NCBI GenBank assembly: GCA_910579865.1
Contig: CAJTXA010000002.1
Coordinates: 124,001-188,000 of the forward strand
Length of the DNA stretch: 64,000 nt
Direction of reading: 5' to 3'
Source: an uncultured Lachnospiraceae bacterium
Lineage (GTDB): Bacteria > Bacillota > Clostridia > Lachnospirales > Lachnospiraceae
The translations under genes were made by a program, and so were the position numbers. Under the pieces are notes generated by a model. That model did no database searches, was not told where the DNA came from, and saw nothing but the letters and a program-made list of their open reading frames with translations. This document shows, piece after piece, positions 42,869 through 51,959 of the stretch (position 1 is its first letter; each line of letters opens with the position of its first letter).

Positions 42869-43417
42869 TTATATAGAATTTTGATGTTGTTTTACATAGT
42901 CTAGAAATTCGGGAGTTTTTGACCAATATTTAATACCCCAATTTTCAAAGTTCCATTCTTCCATATAGTGATTACATTCAAAATCGATATAGTAAAGTTG
43001 ATCGTTTTGAACAACAAAATTAGTTGGAAAATAATCGATGTTGGTGTTAGCTGAATATAAAAGGGCACACATTGTTTTGACTTGTTCAAAATAGGTAGGT
43101 TTCATTTGCTCAGAAAGAACAAGGTGAAAGATGGTTTCGCCTTCTATGTATTCCTTTAAGATACGTTCTTGTATGTTATCTATATCTAGAAGTTTTGGAA
43201 TTGGAATACCTATCATTTTTAGGCGGTTATAGTCATTTCGTTCCGATTCTAGTTTGTCTCCAAATTGATAATAGTCACAAGGTTCGTGGTGGATTTGTTT
43301 TAAGACATATTGATTTTTATGATCAGTAACTAGGTAGGAGTAACCACTTTTTCCTTTTCCTAAAAGTTTTATAACAAAGTATGGTTTGCCATTAATATCT
43401 AAGATTTGTTCTGACAT
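42869..43417 (-). CDS. Protein-kinase-like phosphotransferase
   Basis: 182 residues, short for a kinase. A glycine-rich loop 'LLGKGKSGYSYLV' and a lysine in 'YVLKQIHHE' mark the ATP-binding lobe. 'ILKEYIEGETI' is the hinge. 'NTNIDYFPTNFVV' and 'LYYIDFECN' stand in for the catalytic H-x-D-x4-N and D-F-G motifs, as in RIO/Bud32-like or lipopolysaccharide-kinase-like proteins. It could phosphorylate a protein or small molecule, but the substrate is unknown. The first residues resemble a self-contained domain, not an export signal. It is monocistronic on the minus strand. Confidence 0.7.
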   Translation of the reverse strand: MSEQILDINGKPYFVIKLLGKGKSGYSYLVTDHKNQYVLKQIHHEPCDYYQFGDKLESERNDYNRLKMIGIPIPKLLDIDNIQERILKEYIEGETIFHLVLSEQMKPTYFEQVKTMCALLYSANTNIDYFPTNFVVQNDQLYYIDFECNHYMEEWNFENWGIKYWSKTPEFLDYVKQHQNSI

Positions 43418-43532
43418 TGTAAAATCTCCTTGTATAGTTAAATTTATAAATAATTTTTACAAAAATTTAATATAAACTAAAAAATATTTTTGTATATTTT
43501 AACAAAATATTTTCCCAAATAACAGAATTTAT

Positions 43533-43605
43533 TTAGAAATTAGAATATACAGCCAGCCCCCTACAGAAAGGCTGGCGTCCGAGTAAACATATTCTATATC
43601 TCTAA
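43533..43605. other. Structured palindromic element, class unknown
   Basis: TAGAATAT (43541-43548) pairs with 43589-43596, and the stem extends with few mismatches out to 43533 and 43605. Inside, GCCAGCC (43552-43558) pairs with GGCTGGC (43570-43576) around an 11-base loop, leaving an asymmetric bulge GTCCGAGTAAAC. This G+C-rich core stands out in an A/T-rich gap. It lies upstream of the promoter at 43699, so it is not in that operon's leader. On the minus strand it could be in the leader of the kinase-like gene. It may be an RNA element or a small palindromic repeat. The rest of 43418-43698 shows nothing else. Confidence 0.45.
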
Positions 43606-43698
43606 TTATATAAAAAAACATTTCGATCTGCAATTAGATTCTTCTTAAAAAATAGCAATATTCTTTTGTATAAATTTACATCTTTTGTATAATTTTGC

Positions 43699-43727
43699 TT
43701 GACAAGATTTGTATCATTGTATACAAT
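43699..43727 (+). promoter_or_regulatory. Promoter with GntR-type operator over the -10
   Basis: TTGACA (43699-43704), 17 bp, TACAAT (43722-43727). The perfect palindrome ATTGTATACAAT (43716-43727) covers the -10 and matches the T-x-G-T...A-C-x-A pattern bound by FadR-subfamily GntR regulators. Such a regulator is the second gene of the operon. Half-site-like TTTTGTATAA occurs twice just upstream (about 43655-43695). Confidence 0.7.
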
Positions 43728-43785
43728 AATTCCAATATGCAAAAGACAAGTCAACTGATTTATTTAGATAGAGGAGGAAATGAAA

Positions 43786-45180
43786 ATGGATCAGACATCT
43801 GTTATATTGGATAAACATACAAATTTACTAACTTTGGAGGAACATATTTATCATTTAAATGATGTAGAAAAACCAAATGTTTTCCGTAGTTTATTTCCCT
43901 ATGATGAAGTACCTAAGATTGCTTTTAATAATCGAGTAGTACCACATAATACACCAGAGGAATTATATATTACAGATACCACTTTTCGGGATGGACAACA
44001 ATCACGTGCACCATATTCGACCGATCAAATTGTAACAATTTATGACTATATGCATCGTTTGGGAGGGCCAAAAGGAAAGATTCGCCAGAGTGAGTTTTTT
44101 TTATATAGCAAAAAGGATCGAGATGCGGTATATAAATGTCTAGAACGTGGGTATGCGTTTCCAGAAGTGACAAGCTGGATTCGAGCAAATAAAAAGGACT
44201 TTGAACTGGTAAAAGAAATTGGGTTAAAGGAAACTGGGATTTTAGTAAGTTGTTCAGATTTTCATATTTTTTATAAGATGCATATGACAAGAAGAGAAGC
44301 ACTCAATCATTATCTTAGTATAGTTCGAGAGTGTTTAGAAACAGGAGTAAGTCCAAGATGTCATTTTGAAGATATTACTCGTTCTGATATCTATGGATTT
44401 GTAATTCCTTTTGTGTTAGAATTAATGAAGCTGATGAAAGAATATCAGATTCCAGTGCGAATTCGAGCTTGTGATACAATGGGATATGGTGTAAACTATT
44501 CTGGTGCAGTGATTCCAAGAAGTGTGCAAGGAATTATCTACGGGCTGACAACACATGCGGGAGTACCTTCAGAATTATTGGAATGGCATGGGCATAATGA
44601 TTTTTATAAAGCAGTAGTAAATTCTACTACAGCTTGGTTATATGGAGCTGGAGGTGTAAATTGTTCCTTGTTTGGAATAGGCGAAAGAACAGGAAATACA
44701 CCTTTAGAGGCAATGGTATTTGAGTATGCACAGATTAAAGGAACACTAGATGGAATGGATACAACTGTAATTACAGAACTTGCAGAGTATTTTGAACAAG
44801 AGATTGGATATTCGATTCCAAGTCGTACACCATTTGTTGGACGGAATTTTAATGTAACTAGAGCTGGAATTCATGCAGATGGTTTACTAAAAAATGAAGA
44901 AATTTATAATATTTTTGACACTGAAAAGTTTTTGAATCGACCGGCTTTAGTAGCGGTTTCAAATACCTCTGGACTTGCAGGAATTGCACATTGGATGAAT
45001 TCCTATTTTAAATGGAAGAAAGAGAAACAGATTGAGAAATCACATCCATTAGTAGCAATGGTAAAGGCTTGGATTGATGAGGAATACGAAAGTGGACGAG
45101 TGACAGTGCTGACAGATGAAGAGTTATTAAAAGTAATTGATGAAAGTAGTGCAAAACTTGGTATCCATTTATTTGAATAG
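43786..45180 (+). CDS. Re-type citrate synthase (HMGL/isopropylmalate-synthase-like)
   Basis: 464 residues from ATG 43786; AGGAGG (43772-43777) is 8 bases away, whereas ATG 43780 is only 2 bases away. The TIM-barrel HMGL domain starts with 'LYITDTTFRDGQQSR', where the D-G-Q metal/acid residues lie, and includes 'EWHGHNDFYKA' (metal-binding histidines) and 'NCSLFGIGERTGNTPLEA'. The sequence matches the Re-citrate synthases of anaerobes such as Clostridium kluyveri, which replace the ordinary Si-enzyme, more than LeuA or homocitrate synthase. It condenses oxaloacetate and acetyl-CoA. With isocitrate dehydrogenase in the same operon it feeds 2-oxoglutarate and glutamate synthesis; aconitase must be elsewhere. 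Confidence 0.85.
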   Translation: MDQTSVILDKHTNLLTLEEHIYHLNDVEKPNVFRSLFPYDEVPKIAFNNRVVPHNTPEELYITDTTFRDGQQSRAPYSTDQIVTIYDYMHRLGGPKGKIRQSEFFLYSKKDRDAVYKCLERGYAFPEVTSWIRANKKDFELVKEIGLKETGILVSCSDFHIFYKMHMTRREALNHYLSIVRECLETGVSPRCHFEDITRSDIYGFVIPFVLELMKLMKEYQIPVRIRACDTMGYGVNYSGAVIPRSVQGIIYGLTTHAGVPSELLEWHGHNDFYKAVVNSTTAWLYGAGGVNCSLFGIGERTGNTPLEAMVFEYAQIKGTLDGMDTTVITELAEYFEQEIGYSIPSRTPFVGRNFNVTRAGIHADGLLKNEEIYNIFDTEKFLNRPALVAVSNTSGLAGIAHWMNSYFKWKKEKQIEKSHPLVAMVKAWIDEEYESGRVTVLTDEELLKVIDESSAKLGIHLFE

Positions 45181-45194
45181 GCTGGAGGCAGACA

Positions 45195-45902
45195 ATGGGC
45201 GATTGTGAGATACATAGAGATAGTATGGATAGATATTCGCTCCGTGGAATGGTATTTCATACAATTCGTGAAGATATTTTATCTGGCCGATATGGACAGC
45301 ATGAGGAGTTAAGAGAGAATACAATAGCACAGAAACTTGGCGTAAGTCGGACACCAGTAAGAGAAGCACTTCGGCAGTTAGAATTAGAAGGATTAGTTAG
45401 TATTGTTCCAAATAAGGGAGCTTATGTGACAGGGATTACTGAAAAGGATATGAAAGATATCTATACAGCACGTTCTCTTTTGGAAGGACGTTGTGCTCGC
45501 TGGGCAACAGAGCATATTACAGGAGAACAGATTGAAAAATTAGAAGAAAATGTAGAACTTTCCATATTTTATACAAAGCGAAAGAACTATAGTCAAGTTT
45601 GTGAGCTAGATACACAGTTTCATGAGATATTATATGCCGCTTCGGATAGTCGGATGTTTTATCAATTACTTTCGGATTTTCATCATTATGTAGAACGAGT
45701 TCGGCGGATTTCACTGGCAACCGGAGGAAGGGCAGAAGAATCGAATCGGGAGCATTGGAAAATTTTGGATGCTGTGAAAGCAAAAGAGGAAAGATTAGCA
45801 GAGAAACTTGCTACAGAACATGTATTAAATACTTTAGAAAATATGGATTCTTATGGAATGGAAAATTTGTTAAAGAATTCTATTTGTTTGGATCAAAAAT
45901 AA
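45195..45902 (+). CDS. GntR-family regulator (FadR/FCD subgroup)
   Basis: 235 residues. The winged helix lies at about 15-80, with 'ENTIAQKLGVSRTPVREAL' and 'LVSIVPNKGAYV'. The C-terminal all-helical FCD domain (about 90-220) carries D and H ligands for a metal ('LDTQFHEILYA', 'HHYVERV', 'REHWKILDA'). FCD domains usually sense carboxylates such as citrate or other central metabolites, so citrate or 2-oxoglutarate is a reasonable ligand (inference). It sits between the synthase and dehydrogenase genes with GGAGG 6 bases upstream. It likely represses its own operon through the palindrome at 43716-43727. Confidence 0.88.
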   Translation: MGDCEIHRDSMDRYSLRGMVFHTIREDILSGRYGQHEELRENTIAQKLGVSRTPVREALRQLELEGLVSIVPNKGAYVTGITEKDMKDIYTARSLLEGRCARWATEHITGEQIEKLEENVELSIFYTKRKNYSQVCELDTQFHEILYAASDSRMFYQLLSDFHHYVERVRRISLATGGRAEESNREHWKILDAVKAKEERLAEKLATEHVLNTLENMDSYGMENLLKNSICLDQK

Positions 45903-45929
45903 AATGGAAAAGAAAGGAAATGGTACAAA

Positions 45930-47144
45930 ATGGAAAAAATTAAAATGACAACACCATTAGTAGAGATGGATGGAGATGAAATGACACGGATTCTTTGGAA
46001 AATGATTAAAGAAGAACTGCTGCTACCTTTTGTGGATTTAAAGACGGAGTATTATGATCTTGGATTAGAGTATCGGAATGAGACAAACGATCAAGTAACA
46101 ATTGATTCTGCAAATGCGACAAAAAAGTATGGTGTGGCAGTAAAATGTGCAACAATTACACCGAATGCAGCAAGAGTAGACGAGTATCATTTAAAAGAGA
46201 TGTGGAAAAGTCCAAATGGAACGATTCGGGCAATTTTAGATGGAACAGTTTTTCGAGCACCAATTATTGTAAAGGGAATTGAACCATATGTTCGGAATTG
46301 GAAGAAACCAATTACAATTGCCAGACATGCTTATGGGGATGTCTATAAAGCAACTGAATTAAAGATTCCAGAAGCTGGAAAGTGTGAATTGGTATATACC
46401 AAAGAGAATGGGGAAGAGGTTCGGGAGTTAATTCATGCATTTGATGGAGCTGGTATTGTACAGGGGATGCATAATACAGAAAAGTCGATTCGAAGTTTTG
46501 CACGTAGTTGTTTTTCCTTTGCATTGGATCAGAAACAAGATTTATGGTTTGGTTCAAAGGATACAATTTCTAAAAAATATGATCATACGTTTAAGGATAT
46601 TTTTCAAGAAGTATTTGATACAGAATATAAAGAGCAGTTTGAAACAGCCGGAATTTCCTATATGTATACATTAATTGATGATATTGTTGCTCGTGTGATA
46701 CGTTCAGAGGGTGGTTATATCTGGGCTTGTAAGAACTATGATGGAGATGTAATGAGTGATATGTTGGCAACAGCATTTGGTTCTCTTTCAATGATGACTT
46801 CTGTATTGGTTTCTCCAGATGGAGTTTATGAATATGAAGCAGCACATGGAACCGTGCAGCGGCATTATTATAATTATCAAAAGGGAATCGAAACTTCTAC
46901 AAATCCGATTGCTACAATCTTTGCGTGGACAGGTGCACTTAGAAAGCGTGGGGAATTGGATAAAATAGATGCACTTTGTAAGTTTGCCAATCAATTAGAA
47001 AAGGCTTGTTTGATGACAATAGAAAGTGGAAAGATGACAAAGGATTTGGCAATTATTAGTACATTAGAAGAGGTGGCAGCTTTAAATAGTAGAGAATTTA
47101 TTGCAGAGATTCGCAGAAATCTAGAGCAGATACTGGAAGGATAA
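45930..47144 (+). CDS. icd: NADP-dependent isocitrate dehydrogenase (eukaryote-like type)
   Basis: 404 residues. It opens with 'PLVEMDGDEMTRILW', has the isocitrate-binding 'SPNGTIRAILDGTVFRAPI', the metal-binding 'YDGDVMSDMLATAFGSL', and the coenzyme region 'EAAHGTVQRHY' in which the H/R pattern indicates NADP. This is the homodimeric type-II enzyme also found in eukaryotes. It converts isocitrate to 2-oxoglutarate, the carbon skeleton for glutamate. Last gene of the operon, followed by a strong terminator. Confidence 0.95.
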   Translation: MEKIKMTTPLVEMDGDEMTRILWKMIKEELLLPFVDLKTEYYDLGLEYRNETNDQVTIDSANATKKYGVAVKCATITPNAARVDEYHLKEMWKSPNGTIRAILDGTVFRAPIIVKGIEPYVRNWKKPITIARHAYGDVYKATELKIPEAGKCELVYTKENGEEVRELIHAFDGAGIVQGMHNTEKSIRSFARSCFSFALDQKQDLWFGSKDTISKKYDHTFKDIFQEVFDTEYKEQFETAGISYMYTLIDDIVARVIRSEGGYIWACKNYDGDVMSDMLATAFGSLSMMTSVLVSPDGVYEYEAAHGTVQRHYYNYQKGIETSTNPIATIFAWTGALRKRGELDKIDALCKFANQLEKACLMTIESGKMTKDLAIISTLEEVAALNSREFIAEIRRNLEQILEG

Positions 47145-47160
47145 AAAAATAGATGATTAG

Positions 47161-47198
47161 AAAAAACTGTCAGATTTGTTGGTCTGACAGTTTTTTCT
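47161..47198 (+). terminator. Rho-independent terminator of the citrate synthase operon
   Basis: A 14-bp perfect stem, 47161-47174 with 47183-47196, A-rich on the left and T-rich on the right. Confidence 0.9.
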
Positions 47199-47289
47199 AG
47201 TTAAAAATGCTTTACGGATAGGGTGGGAGAAGTTATAATGGAAACAATTCTTATTAGAGAGAAGGTATTTTAGGAAAGAGAGGTAGAAG

Positions 47290-48738
47290 ATGAAAAAAGG
47301 GTTAAAAAAAGCGGTCACTGCTTTGATGATAACAACGATGTTTACATTGACAGGATCGATTTCTTCTCAGGCAACAAAAATGCCTGTACCATCTGGACAG
47401 ACGATACAGACAGCGTGGATACAGCTAAAAGAGTGGTATAATCAAGGAGGAAAACAAGAAAATCCAAATAGTTGGTTAGAAGAAAACGGAAATTGGTATT
47501 ACTTTAATTTGGGTGAAACAATACATACAAATTGGCTGAAGGAAAATGAAAATTGGTATTATATATTAGAAGATGGAACAAAACTAATTGGTTGGCTATA
47601 TGAAGATGAGAACTGGTATTATCTAAAAGAAGATGGAACCATGTGCAGTGGTTGGCTGGAATTAGAAGAGAACTGGTATTATTTTGATTCAGATGGAAAG
47701 ATGGTAAACGGCTGGTTGAATCTAGATGGAGCACAATATTATTTCGACAAAGATGGAACTATGCTGACCGATTGGCTTGATTTAGATGAAGCTTGGTATT
47801 ATCTAAATGCAGATGGGAAGATGACAACGGGTTGGCTGGATTTGGCTGGAAATAGGTATTATTTTAATGCAGATGGAAAGATGGCAACCGATTGGCTTAA
47901 TCTAAATGAAGCGTGGTATTATTTTGATACAAATGGAAAGATGATGACTGGTTGGCTTGATTTAGATGGAACCTGGTATTATCTAAATGCAGATGGAAAG
48001 ATGGCAACCGATTGGCTCAATCTGAATGGCGTTTGGTATTATCTAAATACCGATGGGAAAATGGCAGTTGACACATGGATTGCATTAAATTATGTGGATG
48101 CAAATGGAGTTTGGATAGAAGACCGTATTCCAGAGCAGAGTGTAGATACTTCCATTTCAACAGAGGTACCAAGTATAGATAATGTAGAAGAGGAAGAAAC
48201 AACTGAGTCTTTGGATTCTACCGAAACAATACCAGATCACACTGGTTCTGAGATTACTACAGAATATATCAAAGAACGGTTAGAAAATTTAAGAGTAAAA
48301 TATCCAGATGGAATGTATTGGAATCATATGGGATATACAGCAAAACAGAAGGATACAAATTATTATAGTGAAACAGTAACCTCCATTCCTTGCAATCATG
48401 GACAGTATGGGACGGATTATTGTAATTCTTACATAAATTATTCCCTTGCTTATGTAATTGGGATGCAATGTGATGGATTTGCACGGAAACTAAGTGATGA
48501 AATCTTTGGTACAGATACAAAAAAGACAGATTATGTTTATAGCTTTGATGCAGTTAAAGTAGGGGATTATCTTCGCTATAATAATGCTCATACTGTATTG
48601 GTAGTTGGAAAGGATGCAAATGGAATTCAAGTAGCGGAATGTAATATAGGTGGAACTTGTGTGATTCGATGGGGCAGACGGATTACACGAGAAGAGTTAG
48701 ATCGCAGTCGGAGTATTACTTGTTTTACAAGATATTAG
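47290..48738 (+). CDS. Cell-wall-binding-repeat protein with C-terminal NlpC/P60- or CHAP-like domain
   Basis: 482 residues. A signal peptide (about 1-30) is followed by about ten CW_binding_1 repeats of around 20 residues (about 58-270, pattern 'GWL.LDG.WYYLNADGKM'). An acidic Thr/Ser-rich linker leads to a C-terminal catalytic-looking domain (about 325-482). In it, C394 in 'MQCDGFARKL', H434 in 'NNAHTVLVV' and the following 'VAECN' fit the Cys-His amidase layout of NlpC/P60 or CHAP enzymes. The protein is presumably secreted, held on wall polymers by its repeats, and trims peptidoglycan. The near-identical repeats can change in number by recombination. Confidence 0.8.
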   Translation: MKKGLKKAVTALMITTMFTLTGSISSQATKMPVPSGQTIQTAWIQLKEWYNQGGKQENPNSWLEENGNWYYFNLGETIHTNWLKENENWYYILEDGTKLIGWLYEDENWYYLKEDGTMCSGWLELEENWYYFDSDGKMVNGWLNLDGAQYYFDKDGTMLTDWLDLDEAWYYLNADGKMTTGWLDLAGNRYYFNADGKMATDWLNLNEAWYYFDTNGKMMTGWLDLDGTWYYLNADGKMATDWLNLNGVWYYLNTDGKMAVDTWIALNYVDANGVWIEDRIPEQSVDTSISTEVPSIDNVEEEETTESLDSTETIPDHTGSEITTEYIKERLENLRVKYPDGMYWNHMGYTAKQKDTNYYSETVTSIPCNHGQYGTDYCNSYINYSLAYVIGMQCDGFARKLSDEIFGTDTKKTDYVYSFDAVKVGDYLRYNNAHTVLVVGKDANGIQVAECNIGGTCVIRWGRRITREELDRSRSITCFTRY

Positions 48739-48754
48739 AAATTTTAATTTTTTC

Positions 48755-48783
48755 TTGACAACTGGTATTTTTATGTCTATAAT
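48755..48783 (+). promoter_or_regulatory. Promoter of the T-box leader
   Basis: TTGACA (48755-48760), 17 bp, TATAAT (48778-48783): both consensus hexamers. Confidence 0.88.
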
Positions 48784-48789
48784 AAACCT

Positions 48790-49087
48790 AATTTAGCAAA
48801 GAGAGAAAAGCTATGACAGGGAGGAGTACAGGTTGTCCAAAAATGCAGAGAAAAGATGGTTGGTGGAAATCTTTATGAGGAGAACTTTGGAAGGTAGCCT
48901 TTGAGCTTTGAATCGAACCAGTTTTGATAACTTTAGTAGGCTTCAACGGATTCCACCGTTACAGGGACACAATATCGGAATATTACTTTCCCGTATTGGC
49001 AGAGTGCAGATTTTTCTGAATCTTAGGTGGTACCACGGATGATTGATTCGCCCTAAGCTGTTTGATAGGCAGCTTGGGGTTTTTTTA
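48790..49087 (+). promoter_or_regulatory. T-box riboswitch controlling leuB-ilvD-ilvB
   Basis: Stem I shows AGTA (48827-48830 region), AGAGA, and the GGTTGGTGGAAA distal-loop motif (48858-48869). The antiterminator carries AGGTGGTACCACGG (49025-49038) with the TGGTACC bulge that pairs with an uncharged tRNA 3' end. A terminator follows at 49051-49086 (CCCTAAGCTG with CAGCTTGGGG, then seven T). Uncharged tRNA should stabilise the antiterminator and turn on the operon. The specifier codon is uncertain by eye: GTA (Val) at 48894-48896 fits the loop geometry best, and ATC (Ile) at 48912-48914 is the alternative. Both suit branched-chain synthesis. Confidence 0.93.
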
Positions 49088-49133
49088 CGCTTGAAAAAAT
49101 TTTATATATAATAATTAAGAAGGAGAAAATAGT

Positions 49134-50216
49134 ATGGAATGTAAAGTAGCAGTAATTTCTGGTGATGGAATTGGGCCAGAGATTGTACGAGAGGCAAAAA
49201 AAGTAATGGATGCAGTAGCAGAAAAATATGGACATAGTATCATTTATACGGATGTTTTAATGGGAGGAGCTTCCATTGATGTACATGGGATTCCTTTAAC
49301 GGACCAGGCAGTTGCAGATTGTCAGGCAGCAGATGCTGTTTTAATGGGTTCAATTGGGGGAAATACTTCTACTTCTCCTTGGTATCAACTGCCAGCAGAT
49401 AGACGACCAGAGGCAGGATTATTAAAGCTTCGTAAGTCTTTATGTTTGTTTGCAAATTTAAGACCAGCCTCTTTATATCAGGAGTTAAAAAAAGCCTGTC
49501 CGCTTAAAGATGAAGTAATTAAAGATGGATTTGATTTGATGATTATGCGGGAACTGACGGGAGGACTTTATTTTGGAGAACGAAAGACGGTAGAAGAAAA
49601 TGGCGTATGGAAGGCATATGATACATTGACTTATGATGAAAATGAGATTCGAAGAATTGCAAAACGAGGGTTTGAGATTGCAAAAAAACGTAGAAAAAAA
49701 GTAACTAGTGTGGATAAAGCAAATGTGTTAGATTCTTCTAGACTTTGGAGAAAAGTAGTAGAAGAGGTGGCAAAGGAGTATCCAGATGTTGTTTTAGAAC
49801 ATATGTTAGTCGATAATTGTGCTATGCAGTTAGTAAAAGATCCAGGGCAATTTGATGTGATTTTAACAGAAAATATGTTTGGAGATATTTTATCGGATGA
49901 GGCAAGTATGATTACAGGATCGATAGGAATGTTGCCTTCGGCTAGTTTAAATGATACAAAGTTTGGGTTATATGAACCAAGCGGTGGTTCAGCACCAGAT
50001 ATTGCAGGACAAAATATTGCAAATCCAATTGCTACAATTCTTTCAGCAGCAATGATGTTTCGGTTTAGTTTTGATCTTGATCAAGAAGCAGATGCGATTG
50101 AGAGGGCAGTACAACAGGTATTGACAGAGGGATATCGGACAGGAGATATTTTATCAGAAGGATGTAAGCAGGTAAGTACCTCTCAGATGGGAGATTTGAT
50201 TGCAGAAAGAATCTAA
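49134..50216 (+). CDS. leuB: 3-Isopropylmalate dehydrogenase
   Basis: 360 residues, normal length. It starts 'VAVISGDGIGPEIVREA' (nucleotide/substrate fold), has 'RELTGGLYFGERKT', catalytic K and Y in 'VTSVDKANVLDSSRLWRK', metal-binding D in 'DNCAMQLV' and 'ENMFGDILSDEASM', and the NAD-specific 'EPSGGSAPDIAGQNIANP'. It acts in leucine synthesis, and LeuB can also serve the citramalate route to isoleucine. First gene of the T-box operon. AAGGAG lies 8 bases before the start. Confidence 0.95.
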   Translation: MECKVAVISGDGIGPEIVREAKKVMDAVAEKYGHSIIYTDVLMGGASIDVHGIPLTDQAVADCQAADAVLMGSIGGNTSTSPWYQLPADRRPEAGLLKLRKSLCLFANLRPASLYQELKKACPLKDEVIKDGFDLMIMRELTGGLYFGERKTVEENGVWKAYDTLTYDENEIRRIAKRGFEIAKKRRKKVTSVDKANVLDSSRLWRKVVEEVAKEYPDVVLEHMLVDNCAMQLVKDPGQFDVILTENMFGDILSDEASMITGSIGMLPSASLNDTKFGLYEPSGGSAPDIAGQNIANPIATILSAAMMFRFSFDLDQEADAIERAVQQVLTEGYRTGDILSEGCKQVSTSQMGDLIAERI

Positions 50217-50254
50217 AAAGAAAAGAATTTGATTTTAGAAAGGATGGAGAAAAG

Positions 50255-51919
50255 ATGAGAAGTGATTCAGTTACAAAAGGGATGCAGCAGGCACCGCATC
50301 GTTCTTTATTTCATGCATTAGGATTAACAGAGGAGGAGTTAGATCGTCCATTAGTTGGAATTGTAAGTTCTTATAATGAAATTGTACCAGGACATATGAA
50401 TTTGGATAAAATAGTAGCAGCCGTAAAGACAGGAGTTTCGATGGCTGGCGGAACACCAATTGTATTTCCTGCAATTGCAGTTTGTGATGGAATTGCAATG
50501 GGGCATATTGGAATGAAATATTCGTTAGTAACACGAGATTTAATTGCAGATTCTACTGAGTGTATGGCGATGGCACATGCATTTGATGCACTTGTTATGG
50601 TTCCAAACTGTGATAAAAATGTACCAGGACTGTTGATGGCAGCAGCTCGTCTTAATATTCCTACTGTTTTTGTAAGCGGAGGACCAATGTTAGCAGGACA
50701 TGTACATGGACAAAAGAGAAGTCTTTCTTCTATGTTTGAAGCAGTTGGTGCTCATGCGGCTGGAAAGATGACGGAGGAGGAAGTAAAGGAGTTTGAGGAA
50801 AAAACCTGCCCTACCTGTGGTTCTTGTTCTGGTATGTATACTGCTAATAGTATGAACTGTCTAACTGAGGTACTTGGTATGGGGCTGAAAGGAAATGGCA
50901 CAATTCCAGCAGTTTATTCTGAACGGATAAAATTAGCAAAACATGCTGGTATGCAAGTGATGGAGATGGTAAAAAGAAATATTCGGCCAAGAGATATTAT
51001 GACAAAAGAAGCATTTCTTAATGCATTGACAATGGATATGGCACTTGGATGTTCGACAAATAGTATGCTGCATCTCCCAGCAATTGCACATGAGGCAGGG
51101 GTGGAGATTGATATGGAGATTGCAAATCAGATTAGTGCAAAGACACCAAATCTTTGCCATTTAGCTCCGGCTGGTCCTACTTATATGGAGGATTTAAATG
51201 AAGCAGGTGGAATTTATGCAGTAATGAATGAAATCAGCAAAAAGGGATTATTAAACTTAGACTGTATAACTGTAACGGGAAAGACCGTTGGAGAGAATAT
51301 TAAAAATTGTAGTAATAAAAATCCAGAAGTCATTCGGCCAATTGAAAATCCATATAGCCAGACAGGTGGAATTGCTATTTTAAAGGGAAATTTAGCTCCA
51401 GATACAGGAGTTGTAAAACGTTCTGCTGTAGTAGAAGAAATGATGGTTCATGAAGGACCAGCAAGGGTATTTGACTGTGAAGAGGATGCGATTTTAGCGA
51501 TCAAAGGTGGAAAGATTGTAGCAGGAGATGTCGTAGTAATTCGCTATGAGGGACCAAAGGGAGGCCCTGGGATGCGGGAAATGCTAAATCCAACCTCTGC
51601 AATTGCCGGAATGGGATTAGGGGCTTCTGTAGCACTGATTACAGATGGACGATTTTCAGGAGCTTCTAGAGGTGCTTCTATTGGGCATGTTTCTCCAGAG
51701 GCAGCAGTAGGCGGACCGATAGCTTTAGTAGAAGAAGGCGATATTATTCAGATTGATATTCCAAATAATCGTCTCGATTTAAAGGTTTCAGATGAGGAAT
51801 TAGAAAGACGCCGTGCAGCATGGAAGCCAAGAGAACCAAAGGTGAAAAGTGGATATTTAGCACGCTATGCTTCTATGGTGACAAGCGGAAATCGTGGGGC
51901 AGTTTTAGAAATAAAATAA
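50255..51919 (+). CDS. ilvD: Dihydroxy-acid dehydratase
   Basis: 554 residues. The Fe-S ligands appear in 'MVPNCDKNVPG' and 'CPTCGSCSGMYTANSMN'; 'YEGPKGGPGMREML' and 'ITDGRFSGASRG' are the family signatures. It dehydrates the dihydroxy precursors of valine and isoleucine. It lies 38 bp after leuB, with AAGGATGGAG before the start. The Fe-S cluster makes it oxygen-sensitive, consistent with an anaerobe. Confidence 0.97.
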   Translation: MRSDSVTKGMQQAPHRSLFHALGLTEEELDRPLVGIVSSYNEIVPGHMNLDKIVAAVKTGVSMAGGTPIVFPAIAVCDGIAMGHIGMKYSLVTRDLIADSTECMAMAHAFDALVMVPNCDKNVPGLLMAAARLNIPTVFVSGGPMLAGHVHGQKRSLSSMFEAVGAHAAGKMTEEEVKEFEEKTCPTCGSCSGMYTANSMNCLTEVLGMGLKGNGTIPAVYSERIKLAKHAGMQVMEMVKRNIRPRDIMTKEAFLNALTMDMALGCSTNSMLHLPAIAHEAGVEIDMEIANQISAKTPNLCHLAPAGPTYMEDLNEAGGIYAVMNEISKKGLLNLDCITVTGKTVGENIKNCSNKNPEVIRPIENPYSQTGGIAILKGNLAPDTGVVKRSAVVEEMMVHEGPARVFDCEEDAILAIKGGKIVAGDVVVIRYEGPKGGPGMREMLNPTSAIAGMGLGASVALITDGRFSGASRGASIGHVSPEAAVGGPIALVEEGDIIQIDIPNNRLDLKVSDEELERRRAAWKPREPKVKSGYLARYASMVTSGNRGAVLEIK

Positions 51920-51959
51920 AGGAGACAGAGGAAACAAAGGAAAGGAATGAAGAAAAAAG

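Noticed and set aside
47480..48080. Repeat array of about 60 bp
   Set aside because: Explained by the CW_binding_1 repeats of the coding sequence.
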